Source: Simkaniaceae bacterium
GTDB lineage: Bacteria > Chlamydiota > Chlamydiia > Chlamydiales > Simkaniaceae
Direction of reading: 5' to 3'
Assembly (NCBI GenBank): GCA_018399075.1
Contig: CP073763.1
Coordinates: 1-64,000 of the forward strand
Length of the DNA stretch: 64,000 bases
Positions 20,498 to 29,220 of the stretch are shown here, one piece after another. The translations under genes were made by a program, and so were the position numbers. The notes beneath the pieces were generated by a model that made no database searches, was not told the DNA's origin, and saw only the letters and a program-made list of their open reading frames with translations. The number at the start of each line of letters is the position of its first letter. Within the stretch, counting starts at the first letter, position 1.

Positions 20498-21934
20498 GTG
20501 AACGAAAAAGTCCCAATTACTGTGGCAAGAGGTGATGGCATTGGCCCTGAAATCATGGAGGCAACCCTTAAAATCCTTAAGGGAGCAGGAGCACAGTTAA
20601 CTATTCATGAGGTAGAAATTGGAGAAAAAGTCTATCTCGGAGGTCATCCGACAGGAATTGAAGATAAAACTTGGGAAACCATTCGAAATACAAAAGCGTT
20701 TTTGAAGGCGCCGATTACAACCCCTCAAGGAGGAGGTTTTAAAAGTTTAAATGTCACCATCCGCACGACCCTTGGCCTTTATGCAAATATTCGCCCTTGC
20801 GTTTCTTACTCCCCTTTTGTGGCAACAAAACACCCTGAGATGGACGTCGTAATTGTCAGAGAAAATGAAGAGGATCTCTACTCAGGTATTGAATACCGTC
20901 AATCCCCTGAAGTTTGCGAATCGATCAAGCTTATCTCTCAACCCGGATCAGAAAAAATTATCCGCTACGCTTTTGAATATGCAAAAATAAACAACCGCAA
21001 AAAAGTCACCTGCTTTGTGAAAGATAACATCATGAAACTTTCTGACGGTCTCTTTCATCAAGTTTTCCAAGAGGTTGCTAAGGAATATCCCGACATTGAA
21101 AATGAGCACTGGATTGTTGATATTGGCGCCGCTAAACTTGCAGACACCCCTGAAGCTTTTGATGTTATTGTCATGCCTAATCTCTATGGTGATATCCTCT
21201 CTGATGTGGGGGCACAAATCGCTGGCTCGGTCGGTCTTGTGGGATCGGCCAATATTGGAGATCATGGGGCCATGTTTGAAGCCATCCATGGGTCCGCACC
21301 CCGTCGTGCAGGGCAAAACGTCGCTAACCCTTCAGCACTCATCTTAGCTTCTATCCTCATGTTAATCCACATCGGCCAAAGCGATAAGGCTACAGCCATT
21401 CACAATGCATGGCTGAAAACGCTTGAAGATGGAATCCACACCTATGACATCTTTAAAGAAGGTGTGAGTAAAAAGAAAGTCGGAACCCAAGAGTTTGCTG
21501 GAGCTGTCATCGAGCGCCTTGGGCAAAAACCGGCTCAATTGCATCCAGTTTCTTATAAAAACAAGGAAAAGCAAAGGCAATCTTTTGTCCGCAAAGAAAT
21601 CAAAACAAACCGCGTCCTTGTTGGTGCCGATCTATTCATCTACTCTCCCGATTCCCTTGATGATTTTGTGTCGAAAATAACCGATGAAAACTTTGGGGAT
21701 TATAAAATAGAGATGATTAGTAATCGCGGAGCTCGCGTTTACCCCGATGGCATGCCCGAAACTTTTTGTATTGATCAATGGCGCGTCCGTTTCCGACCAA
21801 ACAGTGAAGGGTGTACCCAAGAAGGGATCTCCGAGCTTTTTTCAAAACTGACCGATGAAGGGTACGACATCATTAAAACGGAACATCTCTATGACTTTGA
21901 TGGAAAACCAGGATACTCCTCTCCCAAGGGTTGA
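20498..21934 (+). CDS. icd: Isocitrate dehydrogenase, long form
   Basis: The start is GTG at 20498, chosen because GAGGAG lies about seven bases upstream and family homology begins at VPITVARGDGIGPEIM. The 478-residue protein has the isocitrate/isopropylmalate dehydrogenase fold: substrate loop SLNVTIRTTLGLYANIRPC, NEEDLYSGIEYR, catalytic MPNLYGDILSDVGAQIAGS and coenzyme loop IHGSAPRRAGQNVANPSA. It also has a C-terminal extension of about 140 residues like that of the Thermus/Rickettsia-type enzyme. It oxidises isocitrate to 2-oxoglutarate. Chlamydiaceae lack this step, so it fits a chlamydia-related organism with a fuller TCA cycle. def follows with only five bases between them. Confidence 0.92.
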   Translation: MNEKVPITVARGDGIGPEIMEATLKILKGAGAQLTIHEVEIGEKVYLGGHPTGIEDKTWETIRNTKAFLKAPITTPQGGGFKSLNVTIRTTLGLYANIRPCVSYSPFVATKHPEMDVVIVRENEEDLYSGIEYRQSPEVCESIKLISQPGSEKIIRYAFEYAKINNRKKVTCFVKDNIMKLSDGLFHQVFQEVAKEYPDIENEHWIVDIGAAKLADTPEAFDVIVMPNLYGDILSDVGAQIAGSVGLVGSANIGDHGAMFEAIHGSAPRRAGQNVANPSALILASILMLIHIGQSDKATAIHNAWLKTLEDGIHTYDIFKEGVSKKKVGTQEFAGAVIERLGQKPAQLHPVSYKNKEKQRQSFVRKEIKTNRVLVGADLFIYSPDSLDDFVSKITDENFGDYKIEMISNRGARVYPDGMPETFCIDQWRVRFRPNSEGCTQEGISELFSKLTDEGYDIIKTEHLYDFDGKPGYSSPKG

Positions 21935-21939
21935 AATCA

Positions 21940-22617
21940 ATGCCTAATTCAATTAAACTCTCCTGTATGAAATTGATCGTTATTTTATTAGGAGTTACAA
22001 TCATGGCATTTGGAGGCAATACGCCCTATATTCCACCTGAAAGTCCTATGCTTAAACAATCTTCCCAAGAAGTTCCCTTGGAAGAAATCACAAGCGAAAA
22101 AATTCAAGGGATTATCAATGAGATGATGGAACTTGCCCTTGAAGAACGTGCAAAAGAACGGATGGTTGGTCTTGCAGCACCTCAGATTGGCGTTCCTCTT
22201 CAGATCATCTTGGTTGATATGAAAATTAGTCCAGAACGACTCGATTTTTCTCATCCTCCTGAAGTCTTTATTAATCCTAAAATTGTCTGGAAATCTGATG
22301 AAATGGAAGAGTTTCGTGAAGGATGCTTTTCAACAGGCTCCCTCGCTGGAATGGTTCCTCGTCATAAAGCCATTCATATTGAAGCCTATACTCCTAATGC
22401 TGAAAAGGTCAAACTCGAGCTTGAAGGATATACAGCACGGATCCTTCAACATGAAGTCGATCATTTGAATGGCCTTCGTTTCCCCGATCGGATCATAAAT
22501 TTTGAAAATCTTCATTGGGTTGAAGCTGATGAGATCGAAGAGTATCGGGCAAACTTTGAAAACTGGCCAAAAAAGTGCTCTAAAGAAGAATGGCTTTCCT
22601 TTATTAGAGCGTACTAG
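21940..22617 (+). CDS. def: Peptide deformylase
   Basis: The enzyme removes the N-formyl group from nascent proteins. All three motifs are present: GLAAPQIG, EGCFS (metal-ligand Cys) and QHEVDHLNG (two His ligands and catalytic Glu/Asp region). At 225 residues it is longer than typical because of about 45 extra N-terminal residues, including a hydrophobic stretch MKLIVILLGVTIMAFGG. That stretch could be a membrane anchor or signal, or a start further in could be used. AAGGG precedes the ATG at 21940, five bases after the icd stop, so the pair is probably cotranscribed. Confidence 0.92.
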   Translation: MPNSIKLSCMKLIVILLGVTIMAFGGNTPYIPPESPMLKQSSQEVPLEEITSEKIQGIINEMMELALEERAKERMVGLAAPQIGVPLQIILVDMKISPERLDFSHPPEVFINPKIVWKSDEMEEFREGCFSTGSLAGMVPRHKAIHIEAYTPNAEKVKLELEGYTARILQHEVDHLNGLRFPDRIINFENLHWVEADEIEEYRANFENWPKKCSKEEWLSFIRAY

Positions 22618-22631
22618 ATTCAAGGCCCCTA

Positions 22632-23534
22632 CTAGGAAGCCTTACTATAATACCAAGCGCCGATTCCTACTATTGCTGCTATAGCTGCTACAGCCAAAGC
22701 TCCTACAACATAGGGATTGCAACGACTAAATCTTCTAGGATTTGATCGAGGTGGAGGAAGTGCAGCAGCAGGTTGCCCTGTCAACTCTTCACCATTGCGA
22801 TAGATTGCCGGTTTTACAAGACCGAGAGCATCCTCTCCTTGCGTTCCTGCAAATCCATAATTAATGGTATCGATGACAACACCTTTATCTTCATCCAGTT
22901 TATATTCAAAGCCAGGTTCATAAAGGGTGAGATACTGACAAGCATAAACATCTGTCTGAGGAAGGATTCTCGACGCAACCCTTGCAATATTATTTTCAAC
23001 AGTCTTATTACCAGCTAAACAAGCATGAAAGAGGAGAATTGAATCCTTATTTAGAATAGGCCGTAAGTTTTGAAATCCATTGACTCGCTCTTCTTCGGTT
23101 AGATTTGAATCATGACTAACAATACTTTCATCCTTAACCCTTAAATCCCCAACTCTTGTAGGATTTCCATGATCTGCAATGACTAATAAATCAACCCTTG
23201 ATGGGTCTTGTTTAATGTGATCAAAGAAGGCGCGGTTACTCTTAAATAATGTGACTTCATACCCTTGTCTTCTTAAGATCTCCATATTCATTTCTCGATC
23301 TCGATCTCTTTCAGGAGTACGAAGAGCAAGATCTCCTTCTTTTGCAGTTACCACAAAATAGGCTCGTTTTTTAGGAGAGACGGCAGGGGCCTGCCCCAGA
23401 ATTCCTCCCGCTAATTCTTCAGCACGCTCAGAAAGTTCGACCCTTGGTTGCTCGATTCCTACTTCACCAAGATCTTCTATTGGGTCTATAACTGGTGCTG
23501 TGAAAAGGTCCGTTGATGAGGTTGCTGTAGCCAT
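22632..23534 (-). CDS. Putative clan CD cysteine protease, tail-anchored, copy 1
   Basis: This is a 300-residue member of a local four-copy family. The N-terminal 50 residues include a conserved SERAEELAGGILG helix. A caspase/clostripain-like core follows: strand KRAYFVVTAKEGD, helix, GYEVTLFKSN, strand DLLVIADHGNP with candidate catalytic His122-Gly, and strand ILLFHACLAGNK with candidate Cys172. A Pro/Arg linker leads to one hydrophobic segment at about 274-294 and a YYSKAS end, predicting a C-terminal membrane anchor. The motifs recall legumain/clostripain (DHG; DACLxG), but family membership is inference. The gene lies 15 bases after copy 2 and is probably cotranscribed with it. Confidence 0.7.
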   Translation of the reverse strand: MATATSSTDLFTAPVIDPIEDLGEVGIEQPRVELSERAEELAGGILGQAPAVSPKKRAYFVVTAKEGDLALRTPERDRDREMNMEILRRQGYEVTLFKSNRAFFDHIKQDPSRVDLLVIADHGNPTRVGDLRVKDESIVSHDSNLTEEERVNGFQNLRPILNKDSILLFHACLAGNKTVENNIARVASRILPQTDVYACQYLTLYEPGFEYKLDEDKGVVIDTINYGFAGTQGEDALGLVKPAIYRNGEELTGQPAAALPPPRSNPRRFSRCNPYVVGALAVAAIAAIVGIGAWYYSKAS

Positions 23535-23549
23535 ATTATTGCCCCCTTC

Positions 23550-24482
23550 TTATACAAAGCCGTGAGGCAGTAAATTCATGTTGAAAGAGGGAAGAACCCC
23601 AAAATACGAAGCGCTAATTCCTATTGTTGCTGCAATGGTTAAAACCACAGCTCCGACAGCATAAGGGTTATACCCCTTTGGTTTTCGTTTGGCAAAAAGC
23701 TCTGGTCGGATCGTTACTGGATCTTGATTTGTTGTTTCCACTCCATCGTAATAGATCGTTGGCATAACAGGCTTAGTGAATGTCGCACTATCCTCCTCTC
23801 TAAAACTATACATAATGGTATCAATGACAACACCCTTCTCATCATCCATTTTATAAAAAATTCGTGGTTCATATTCTGTTTCATGTTGAGAAGCATAGAC
23901 TCTTGTTTGAGGTAGTATTCTTGAGGCAGCTCGAGCAATGTTTTTTTCAATCGTCTTATTTCCAGCTAGACAGGCATCAAAAAGAAGAATCGAATCTTTT
24001 TTCATGATTGATCTTAAGCTTTTAAACCCGTTGGTTTGCTCTTCTTCACTTAGATCGGTGCCCTTACTAATGATATTCTCTCCCCTAACCCATAAGTCGC
24101 CGACTTGATAAGGCGTGCCATGATCACTAATGACCAATAGATCAACCTGAGAGGGATCTGTTTTGATATGATCAAAGAAGGCGCGATTTCCCTTGAAGAG
24201 AGTAACTTCATAGCCTTGCATTTTTAACATTTTGATATTAGCTTCTCTATCGCTATCCATATCTTTGGACCGGAATGCCTCATCTCCATCTTTTGCTTTA
24301 ACCCAAAAATAGGCTCGTTTGGTAGGGGGTGGGGTTAAAGGTTCGCCTAAGATACCGCCAGCTAATTCTTCAGCACGCTCAGAAAGATCGCTACCAGGAA
24401 GGGTGATTTCCCCCTCATCATGAAGGTCGCTCAAGAGGTCAATGGAATGAGGTTGGGCTGTTGAATTGGTTACTGTTGTCAT
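23550..24482 (-). CDS. Putative clan CD cysteine protease, tail-anchored, copy 2
   Basis: The 310-residue product has the family layout: N-terminal SERAEELAGGILG block (about 35-47), strand KRAYFWVKAKDGD and GYEVTLFKGN. The candidate dyad is His121 in LLVISDHGTP and Cys171 in LLFDACLAGNK, 50 residues apart. A Lys/Arg-rich linker precedes a hydrophobic segment at about 273-294. Its end (NMNLLPHGFV) differs from copies 1 and 3. The first gene of a two-gene unit with copy 1, it follows an extended -10 promoter (24526-24534). A host-directed protease is plausible but unproven; a related non-catalytic CHAT-like fold is the alternative. Confidence 0.7.
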   Translation of the reverse strand: MTTVTNSTAQPHSIDLLSDLHDEGEITLPGSDLSERAEELAGGILGEPLTPPPTKRAYFWVKAKDGDEAFRSKDMDSDREANIKMLKMQGYEVTLFKGNRAFFDHIKTDPSQVDLLVISDHGTPYQVGDLWVRGENIISKGTDLSEEEQTNGFKSLRSIMKKDSILLFDACLAGNKTIEKNIARAASRILPQTRVYASQHETEYEPRIFYKMDDEKGVVIDTIMYSFREEDSATFTKPVMPTIYYDGVETTNQDPVTIRPELFAKRKPKGYNPYAVGAVVLTIAATIGISASYFGVLPSFNMNLLPHGFV

Positions 24483-24525
24483 AATTACCTTTTCACTTTT
24501 AATTATTATTAATTTAATACCTAAT

Positions 24526-24534
24526 ATTATATCA
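24526..24534 (-). promoter_or_regulatory. Extended -10 promoter of protease copy 2
   Basis: On the minus strand TGATATAAT (TG, one base, perfect TATAAT) in the context TTATGATATAATA lies 44 bases before the ATG. No good -35 is visible, as is usual for extended -10 promoters. Confidence 0.65.
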
Positions 24535-24672
24535 TAAATAATTTTAATATTAAATTAATTATTTGAAATAAAAGTGAGTGTATTTGAGAACAAATACCAT
24601 TATGCTTAATTATCAATAGGTTATGATAAGCAATAGGTGAAAATGGTCGGTTTATGGAGAAAGGCTCTCAGA

Positions 24673-25571
24673 TTATGAGGATTTGCTATACCACCAAGAT
24701 CCGAATCCAACAGCTGCCGCCACAGCCGCTACAGCCATTGCTCCTATAACATAGGGTTTCCATCCGCTTGATCTTCTAGCACGAGACTGAACAGGGGGAA
24801 TGGGGACGGCCTCCTGATTTGTCGTCTCCACACCGCTTCGATAGACCGTTGGATCAACAGTTTCGATTGGCCCCTTTCCGTCTGGATAATATCCAAAATA
24901 AATTTCACTAACAACGCCCCAGTCTTTATTCTGCTCGTCTTGCTTAAGTATAAAGCCAGGCTCAAAGTTTGTGACATGCTGAGATGCATAAATTGTTGAT
25001 TGAGGAAGAACTCTCGATGCAACCATAGCAATGTTTCTTTCTACAGTCTTATTCCCCGTCAAACAGGCATCAAAGAAAACGATTGAATCATCTTTTAGGA
25101 TAGGTCTTAAACTGCTGAAGGCCGTTTGCTGCTCCTCTTCACATAAGGTAGGATCGGTGCTGATAATTTCTCCATCCTGAACCTTTAAATCTTCAATTCT
25201 ATTGGGACTTCCATGTCCACTAATCACAAGTAAATCTACTTGAGAAGGATCTGTTTTAATATGATCTAAAAACTCACGATTTGTCTTAAACAAAGTCACT
25301 TCGTAGCCATTTGCTTTAAGGATTTGCATATTCCGTTCGCGAGCTTCATTCATTTCATCGGCGCGAAATGCCTCGTCTCCTTCTGGGGCTTTAAGCCAAA
25401 AGTAGGCTCTCTTTTTTGGGGCATCACTCGGGGCTGATCTAAAATACCACCCGCTAACTCTTCAGCACGCTCAGAAAGATCGCCACCAGGAAGCTGTAGC
25501 TCTCCTTGGTCGAAAACATCGCCTAAAATATCAGCTGAAAGGTGTTGCTCTGAAGAAGTTGGTGAAGTCAT
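24673..25571 (-). pseudogene. Putative clan CD cysteine protease, copy 3, frameshifted
   Basis: Two overlapping frames together make one family member. The 5' frame (25571 down to about 25440) encodes DLSERAEELAGGILDQP and then runs off into unrelated sequence, stopping at 25350. The next frame encodes KKRAYFWLKAPEGDEAFRAD and continues through GYEVTLFKTN, LLVISGHGSP (His) and VFFDACLTGNK (Cys, 50 residues later). It then reaches a tail anchor (VGFGSWWYSKSS). The shift must lie between about 25400 and 25440, where CCCC and CCCCAAAAAA runs occur. A downstream ATG (25353) could yield an N-truncated product that keeps both candidate catalytic residues but loses the first strand. An extended -10 promoter precedes it. 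Confidence 0.75.
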
Positions 25572-25907
25572 AATATTTCCCCTTAATTAACTACCCCTTA
25601 GATCTATTATAACATAATTAAAGTATTTATTTTAATTATAAATAATGCGATTAATCCAACGTAAACATAATAAAATAAAAGACTTGAGTTGCTAATGCAC
25701 ATCAAGCTTATTATTAAACAGTTATGTAGACATAGAGCTCCATTCTCTGAAGCTTCACAACTCTAACTCTAACTAACTGAAAATAAATAGAATGTGCCAA
25801 TTACAATTTTTAACAGATAAATTTGAAGGTTAATAGCATCAATGCTATTATCTAGGCGATTTTTGATACATTACCCTTGTTCTTTAACAACATAAAGAAG
25901 TTTTTAT
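25572..25907. other. AT-rich divergent intergenic region
   Basis: This 336-base gap separates divergent genes: copy 3 leftwards and the Sel1 gene rightwards. It contains the extended -10 element of copy 3 (25606-25614) and otherwise only AT-rich sequence; I see no ORF, RNA gene or strong hairpin. Confidence 0.6.
25606..25614 (-). promoter_or_regulatory. Extended -10 promoter of protease copy 3
   Basis: The minus strand reads TGTTATAAT in the context ATTATGTTATAATAG, 35 bases before the ATG at 25571. It matches the elements before copies 2 and 4. Confidence 0.65.
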
Positions 25908-26789
25908 ATGGAATCTATACAAAGCCGTACTCATCTAGCCTTAGTTTCTAGCAGCCCAGCTATCGATTTAAACATGGAAACAATTGGGGAAGAAATCGAT
26001 ATCTATTCACAATCTTCACTTCAAGAACTTCAAGATCAAAGCTTTGCGAATGATCTAGATTTATATATTTGTGTTGTTCGAGAGGGAGAAAACGCCTATT
26101 TCTTTGAGGCTTCAGGATTTATGGAAAACTGCATTAAAGACCATGCCGTTATCAAAAACCCGTTCACAAGAAGAACTATTGAGAATTTTGAGATTTATGT
26201 TTCTTCTGAGAAACATCCCGATTTTCAGCTCTATATGAGAATGGAAGAATTCACGAAAACCCCAAACCACCTTCCTGTTCATTGGAATGATCATTCTCTC
26301 AGCAAATCTGATCGACTCGGCTTAATGATGCGTTATGCTAAGCATTTTGAATCCACTGATATGGAAAAAGCCATTGAAACCTATGAAATGGCAGCTGAGA
26401 AGGGAAGTACTGCAGCAAAACTCCGGCTAGCAACTCTCTACTCTGAACGTAAAGAGAGAGATTTAGCTATTAAGTGGCTTTGTCAATCCGTTATAGCTGA
26501 AGATATAACAACAAGTAATGTTTATGCTTGCGCGCGAAATTTAGGGAAATTCCAAGCTCCTAAATCAGCTCTTGTCGCTTATACTATCCTCGCTGATCGA
26601 GGAAATCAATATGGCATTGGAGCTGTGATTAGACATTATGAATTGGGTGTTGGTGTCGAAAAGGACCCATTAGAAGCTGAAAAGTGGAGAGGCAAACTTC
26701 CTGATGCTTGGAAAAACCGGTCAATTACCGATTTCTTTATCCATCTGCAGGCAATCAAATATGGTTTCGGAAATACAGGGTACCCCTAA
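25908..26789 (+). CDS. Sel1-repeat protein, possible degenerate U-box
   Basis: The 293-residue protein has no signal peptide. Residues about 135-260 contain Sel1-like helical pairs (DMEKAIETYEMAAEKGSTAAKLRLATLY, then ERDLAIKWLCQS, then YGIGAVIRHYELGVGVEKD), usually a protein-interaction scaffold. Upstream, residues about 60-95 (FFEASGFMENCIKD, then NPFTRRTIENFEIY) loosely resemble the second half of a U-box/RING-like E3 domain, but the match is weak. It sits between divergent protease copies 3 and 4, so it may belong to the same effector cluster. No strong ribosome-binding site is seen. The function is unknown. Confidence 0.6.
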   Translation: MESIQSRTHLALVSSSPAIDLNMETIGEEIDIYSQSSLQELQDQSFANDLDLYICVVREGENAYFFEASGFMENCIKDHAVIKNPFTRRTIENFEIYVSSEKHPDFQLYMRMEEFTKTPNHLPVHWNDHSLSKSDRLGLMMRYAKHFESTDMEKAIETYEMAAEKGSTAAKLRLATLYSERKERDLAIKWLCQSVIAEDITTSNVYACARNLGKFQAPKSALVAYTILADRGNQYGIGAVIRHYELGVGVEKDPLEAEKWRGKLPDAWKNRSITDFFIHLQAIKYGFGNTGYP

Positions 26790-27044
26790 TAAACCCCCTC
26801 CTTGAGGCTATCCGATTTCTTGAGCAATGATGTGGGCCCGAGGAAAAAGCCCTTACTAAAGATGCCCTGAGCCACCACCCATCCCCTATTTTTATAGCTT
26901 TTCATCTATAATCGACTTATATTCAGCTACTTACTTTCTTTGTATTGTCTGAAAAAATTGAGTTTTTAAACAACTCAAATCCTGAAATTTAAAAGCCCTG
27001 AAAGCTGTTTTAATGTAAGAAATAAATTTAATTAATAGTAATTA

Positions 27045-27053
27045 TGATATAAT
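27045..27053 (+). promoter_or_regulatory. Extended -10 promoter of protease copy 4
   Basis: TGATATAAT in the context ATTATGATATAATAATT lies 36 bases before the ATG at 27089. It is nearly identical to the element before copy 2. Confidence 0.65.
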
Positions 27054-27088
27054 AATTATTATTAAGCTTATTATTAGAGGTAAAAATA

Positions 27089-28006
27089 ATGGATTCTATT
27101 ACAAGACACCAAGGTTCAACTTACCAAGAACCCTTTATAGATCCAATGGATGATCTTGATGATGAAGGGTTTGAGTCTCAAGATATCGCCCTGACTGAAC
27201 GAGCAAGTCTTATTTCTAATGGATTAAAGAGCTCTAGTGGGGTAGAAACTCCCCCTAAAAAAGTGGCCATTATTTGGCTCAAGGCTCGCGGCGAAAACGA
27301 TCCTGCTTTATCATCAGAAGAGAGAAATAAAGACAGAGCAATGAACATGGAAGTTCTTGGAAGGATAGGCTATGACGTCAGGTTCGTTTCTTCAGGCCGA
27401 GAATATTTCGATACACTCCATCAAATAAAAGAACGTGGGGAAACGGTTTCGGAAGTCACCTTTAGCCAACATGGAAGCCCAACTTCATGTGGCGATTTTA
27501 AGGTTCGAGACGGAAAAATTATTTCTGTTGATCCTACTTTGACTCCTGAAGAACAAGCAAATCCATTTGGTCCTCTAAATGAGGTTCTCGATGAAGATGC
27601 GGTTGTCGTTTTCAATTCATGCTCTACTGGTAATAAATCTGTAGAGGATAATATAGGAAAAGTTGCTTCAGAAACACTCACTCGTTCAAAAGTCTTTGCT
27701 CCACAACATAAAATAATATACGACCCCATGTACATGGTCGAAGAGGATTTCAAAAGAGGAGGAGCAGTCGTAAGTAGCGTTCAATTTATGTACATAAACT
27801 CCGAGGAAGATGACAGATTCGACCCTCACCAACCTCCTGTCTATGTTGGAGGAAAGGAGACAACTGGACAGGCTCCTATTCCTTATGCCGTGCGGAGCAA
27901 CGGTGGATGGGGTGTCTCAAGCCTCGTAAATTCTGTTGCAGCTGGAGCTAGAAACTTTTTCTCAGGAATCGGCGGATATTTTTCGCCTGCACAATCACAA
28001 TCTTAA
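27089..28006 (+). CDS. Putative clan CD cysteine protease, copy 4 (divergent)
   Basis: The 305-residue protein is the most diverged copy and lies on the plus strand. It keeps the family order: an N-terminal ALTERASLISNGL block (about 34-46), strand KVAIIWLKARGEND, GYDVRFVSSGREYF and VTFSQHGSP with candidate His128. VVVFNSCSTGNKS follows with candidate Cys178, again exactly 50 residues apart, and then VYVGGKETTGQ. The C-terminus (about 270-305) is only weakly hydrophobic and Gly/Phe-rich, so membrane anchoring is doubtful. AGAGG lies nine bases before the ATG. Protease activity is inferred from motif geometry only. Confidence 0.7.
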   Translation: MDSITRHQGSTYQEPFIDPMDDLDDEGFESQDIALTERASLISNGLKSSSGVETPPKKVAIIWLKARGENDPALSSEERNKDRAMNMEVLGRIGYDVRFVSSGREYFDTLHQIKERGETVSEVTFSQHGSPTSCGDFKVRDGKIISVDPTLTPEEQANPFGPLNEVLDEDAVVVFNSCSTGNKSVEDNIGKVASETLTRSKVFAPQHKIIYDPMYMVEEDFKRGGAVVSSVQFMYINSEEDDRFDPHQPPVYVGGKETTGQAPIPYAVRSNGGWGVSSLVNSVAAGARNFFSGIGGYFSPAQSQS

Positions 28007-28014
28007 TGCTAAAT

Positions 28015-28035
28015 GCCCATGATCGAATCATGGGC
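28015..28035. terminator. Intergenic hairpin between convergent genes
   Basis: A perfect 9-bp stem GCCCATGAT / ATCATGGGC with a 3-base loop lies in the 47-base gap between protease copy 4 and the convergent E2 gene. There is no long T run, so it may be a weak bidirectional terminator. Confidence 0.45.
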
Positions 28036-28053
28036 TAATATTCCAATGGAACC

Positions 28054-29217
28054 TTAAAAGGGTTTTTCTAGCTGGTTTTTAACTTCTGCTAGGAATTCAC
28101 ATCCATACATTCCATCGATCACACGGTGATCAAAGGATAGGGAAAGATGCATAATGGAACGAATCGCCATGGTATCATCGTCAAGCACTGCCACTTTTTT
28201 TGTAATGGCTCCTACGCCAAGAATGGCAACTTCGGGTTGACGGATGATAGGCGTCCCAATGAGTGTTCCTGACATCCCAAAATTGGTCATCGTAATCGTC
28301 CCCTCTTTGACTTGGTCAGGTTGAAGATTTCCTGTGCGTGCTTTTTCAGAAAGGGCAGCTACTTCGCGAGCAATTTCTTTTAATGAAAGTCTTTCGCAAT
28401 TTGCAATAACGGGAACAAGAATTCCTTGATCAACACTGACAGCAATCCCCAGATTAACATTCTTTTTAATCAAGATTGTATCTTTATCTAGAGAGGAATT
28501 AATCATTGGATACTTTCTTGCAGCCGTCCCAATGGCTTTTGCAATGTGACTGGTGATAGTCATTTTATAGCCGTTTTCTTTGGCGAAACTCTCTTTAGTG
28601 GCTTTGAGGTGTTTCATCAGAGCTGTGACATCCACTTCATTGACAAGTGTTGCATGAGGAGCGGTATAAAAAGAGTCGACCATTGCATCAGCAATCATCT
28701 TCCGCATCGTAGACATTTTAACCCGCTCAACATCCCCTTGCTTTGCAGCTGGAGCTTCTTTTCGATTATCGAGGTATTTTTCTAAGTCCCGTTTTGAGAG
28801 ACGCCCTCCGGCACCTGTTGCGGGAATTTTTTCAAGCTCTGAAAGATCAACCCCTTTTTCTTGAGCTATCTTTAAAACAACAGGGGTATAAAACCCTTTT
28901 TTCGAGGCAGCAATGGCAGGAGCAGTAGAATCTGGCGTAGGACTCTCTTTTGACTCTTCCGAGCGAGCAACCTCAACTGTTGCGATCATTGCTAGTGTGG
29001 CACCAACATCGAGTTCTTGATCAGGGTCAGCAAGGATTTTAGTGACTTTACCAGAAACGGGAGAAGGAATCTCACTATTCACTTTATCAGTAGAGACTTC
29101 CAAAAGGGGCTCGTCAAGTTTAACGGTATCGCCTACATTTTTAAACCATTGAACAACGGTTGCACTGAGAATGCTTTCTCCAAGCTTTGGAAGTTTAATT
29201 TCTACTTCATCTGACAT
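28054..29217 (-). CDS. 2-oxoacid dehydrogenase E2 acyltransferase
   Basis: The 387-residue protein has one N-terminal lipoyl domain (about 3-78; lipoyl Lys45 in STDKVNSEI) and a linker. A peripheral-subunit-binding domain (about 110-150; FYTPVVLKIAQEKGVDL, GAGGRLSKRDLEKYL) precedes the catalytic acyltransferase domain, whose active-site motif is SFDHRVIDG (His364, Asp368). It transfers acyl groups to CoA in a pyruvate, 2-oxoglutarate or branched-chain oxoacid complex. The single lipoyl domain fits a branched-chain or oxoglutarate type, but the sequence does not settle this. It is last in the run gmhA-lpxK-symporter-E2, with only three bases to the symporter stop. E1 and E3 are not in the window. 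Confidence 0.9.
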   Translation of the reverse strand: MSDEVEIKLPKLGESILSATVVQWFKNVGDTVKLDEPLLEVSTDKVNSEIPSPVSGKVTKILADPDQELDVGATLAMIATVEVARSEESKESPTPDSTAPAIAASKKGFYTPVVLKIAQEKGVDLSELEKIPATGAGGRLSKRDLEKYLDNRKEAPAAKQGDVERVKMSTMRKMIADAMVDSFYTAPHATLVNEVDVTALMKHLKATKESFAKENGYKMTITSHIAKAIGTAARKYPMINSSLDKDTILIKKNVNLGIAVSVDQGILVPVIANCERLSLKEIAREVAALSEKARTGNLQPDQVKEGTITMTNFGMSGTLIGTPIIRQPEVAILGVGAITKKVAVLDDDTMAIRSIMHLSLSFDHRVIDGMYGCEFLAEVKNQLEKPF

Positions 29218-29220
29218 CTT

